A stretch of 6,959 bases of DNA from Dehalococcoidales bacterium (GTDB lineage: Bacteria; Chloroflexota; Dehalococcoidia; Dehalococcoidales; UBA2162), in NCBI GenBank assembly GCA_002685815.1, contig NYYM01000020.1:1-6959 (forward strand), in the 5' to 3' direction. Position numbers and translations under genes: made by a program. The notes under the pieces are model-generated. The model was not told where the DNA came from and did not search any database. It saw nothing but the letters and a program-made list of their open reading frames with translations. Numbering within the stretch: position 1 is the first letter of the stretch; each line of letters opens with the position of its first letter. Positions 5,933 to 6,959 of this stretch are shown here, one piece after another.

Positions 5933-6074
5933 TTATAGCCTCCCGGTGTATTTCTAGATCCAGCCGAAGCGGACCGGAGTACGGTATACCCGCCAGGCGA
6001 AAAGGGCCGGGGCCGCCACAAGAACTCCCGTCACATCTGGAGTATTCAGCTGAAAGTCACGCTGAGACCCATGG
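5933..6074. other. Short gap between the flavoprotein and DUF4342 genes
   Basis: This 142-base stretch carries the GGGAGG ribosome-binding site of the DUF4342 gene (5944-5939). GC-rich sequence including GGCCCCGGCC lies near 6006-6015. I see no intrinsic terminator with a T-run and no good -35/-10 pair, so read-through from the flavoprotein gene is possible. A frame ending at 5954 encodes a short hydrophobic peptide but has no ribosome-binding site. Confidence 0.4.
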
Positions 6075-6959
6075 TCAGACCAGGTCTGCCAACTGGTCCA
6101 TCTCAAGTTTCTTCCGCTCTTCGTGGAACTTTCGGGAGGGAGGCTCAAGGTAGACAGTGGGGCCCGGATAGCCGTAGAAGTTCCCGGAGCCATAGGCAGC
6201 CTGTCCGTCACCCACCTCAATATAACAGAAGCCCTTGCCATCGAACTTCCTGGACTTATCTTTTCCTCTGATTTCGGCCGCAATGTTCGCCGCCACTACA
6301 CGAGCTTGCTCATCAGCAAACACGCCTGCCTTGGGCAGGGAGAGACCGGTGGGGTTGGGCTGTTTTATAGATGTCACGTCTCCAATGGCGTAGATGCCGG
6401 GGTGAATTGTCTCCAAGGTATCGATCTCGACCGTGATCCAGCCCCCTTCGTCGGTTAGGCCAGCTTCCCGTACTACCTTAGGGGCGGCATGGGGTGGGAT
6501 TCCGACCAGCAAGTCGAAAGCAGCTTCACCGTCCTCAAAAACAATCTTGCCCTTCTCTATCCTCTGAAGCTTTTGTTGGGGATTGAAGCCAATATTATGC
6601 TCCGTCAGCATACCAATGAGGGCATCGCCAACAGCCGGGCCGGCACCTCCCATCGGCTTCCCTTCCGGCGTGTAGACGGCTACGTCCACCCGATCTCGAT
6701 TTCCCCTACTGCGAAATATGGAGTCCATCAGAAAGGCAGCTTCGTAGGGAGCCGCCGGGCAGGAGAAAGGACTACGGCAGACCAGCACGATAGCCCTTCC
6801 CTCGTCTAGCTCCAGCAACGGTTTGTTAACCAGAAGGGCTTCGTTGGCACCATAGAGGTCATAGGCTGATTCGGAAAAACCAGGAATGCTGCTCCCGTCT
6901 TTTTCCGCGCCCAGGGCAACAATCAAATAATCTCCCTCCAGCGTTCCGGAGGAAGTGCG
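6075..6959 (-). CDS. FAD-dependent sulfide:quinone oxidoreductase / FCSD-like flavoprotein, 5' end cut by window edge
   Basis: This is the C-terminal 294 residues of a two-dinucleotide-binding-domain flavoprotein. The frame is open through the right edge, so the N-terminal FAD GxGxxG motif and the start lie outside. Visible in order: GDYLIVALGAE (about 9-19), the strand before the second nucleotide domain; CRSPFSCPAAPYEAAF (61-76); a domain with MGGAGPAVGD near 103-112; IYAIGDV (190-196) with the FAD-contacting GD; NPTGLSLPKAGVFADEQA (202-219); and GFCYIEVGDGQAAY (243-256). Cys67 (CPAAPYE) and Cys245 (GFCYIE) are 178 residues apart. That is close to the Cys161/Cys337 redox pair of flavocytochrome c sulfide dehydrogenase as I recall it, and SQRs also use such cysteines. 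An extra Cys61 is present. The likely reaction is oxidation of sulfide to sulfane sulfur or polysulfide, with electrons to quinone or cytochrome. A general FAD/NAD(P) oxidoreductase is the alternative. Confidence 0.88.
   Translation of the reverse strand, partial: RTSSGTLEGDYLIVALGAEKDGSSIPGFSESAYDLYGANEALLVNKPLLELDEGRAIVLVCRSPFSCPAAPYEAAFLMDSIFRSRGNRDRVDVAVYTPEGKPMGGAGPAVGDALIGMLTEHNIGFNPQQKLQRIEKGKIVFEDGEAAFDLLVGIPPHAAPKVVREAGLTDEGGWITVEIDTLETIHPGIYAIGDVTSIKQPNPTGLSLPKAGVFADEQARVVAANIAAEIRGKDKSRKFDGKGFCYIEVGDGQAAYGSGNFYGYPGPTVYLEPPSRKFHEERKKLEMDQLADLV

Noticed and set aside
5954..6034. Short hydrophobic peptide frame (GTG at 6034, about 26 codons) in the gap before the DUF4342 gene
   Set aside because: It has no ribosome-binding site and no recognisable family. 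Its longer version mostly overlaps the flavoprotein gene in another frame.

Overview
The window is a 7-kb stretch of bacterial chromosome of roughly even base composition. All eight supported genes lie on the minus strand, so transcription runs from high to low coordinates. The gene set (exonuclease-proficient DNA polymerase I followed directly by MutM, a DUF4342 protein, a DUF123 GIY-YIG protein, an FCSD/SQR-like flavoprotein and a polA start that looks leaderless) suggests an environmental bacterium. Chloroflexota, possibly Dehalococcoidia, is my best guess. This rests on general resemblance and gene order recalled from memory, not on a search. I see no phage, integrase, CRISPR, rRNA or tRNA.

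Layout in transcription order. At the right edge is the 3' part of a flavoprotein of the sulfide:quinone oxidoreductase / flavocytochrome c sulfide dehydrogenase type (6075-6959, start outside). After a 142-base gap comes a small DUF4342 protein (5720-5932, GTG start with a strong Shine-Dalgarno). Then a GIY-YIG/DUF123 nuclease-like protein (5207-5674) overlaps by ATGA a histidine-phosphatase superfamily enzyme (4584-5210). After 159 bases comes 3-methyladenine DNA glycosylase I, tag (3864-4424). After 136 bases with small hairpins comes an exported single-domain rhodanese (3287-3727). After 57 bases comes polA (488-3229), then mutM 18 bases further on (1-469, 3' end outside).

How the genes fit together. 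Three genes are base-excision-repair enzymes: Tag removes alkylated adenine, MutM removes oxidised purines, and Pol I fills the gap. The DUF123 protein has a nuclease fold and may belong to the same theme, but its substrate is unknown. The flavoprotein and the rhodanese both point to sulfide or sulfane-sulfur handling. They are separated by unrelated genes, so a joint role is only a suggestion.

Regulation visible in sequence. polA is preceded by a perfect extended -10 element (TGCTATAAT) placed so that transcription should start on the A of its ATG, with no Shine-Dalgarno. This predicts a leaderless polA-mutM transcript and is the most interesting observation here. Other points are an Asp at the Pol I steric-gate position, a perfect 12-base inverted repeat around the phosphatase stop codon, and a hairpin after tag. 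I did not find evidence for an undescribed multi-gene system.
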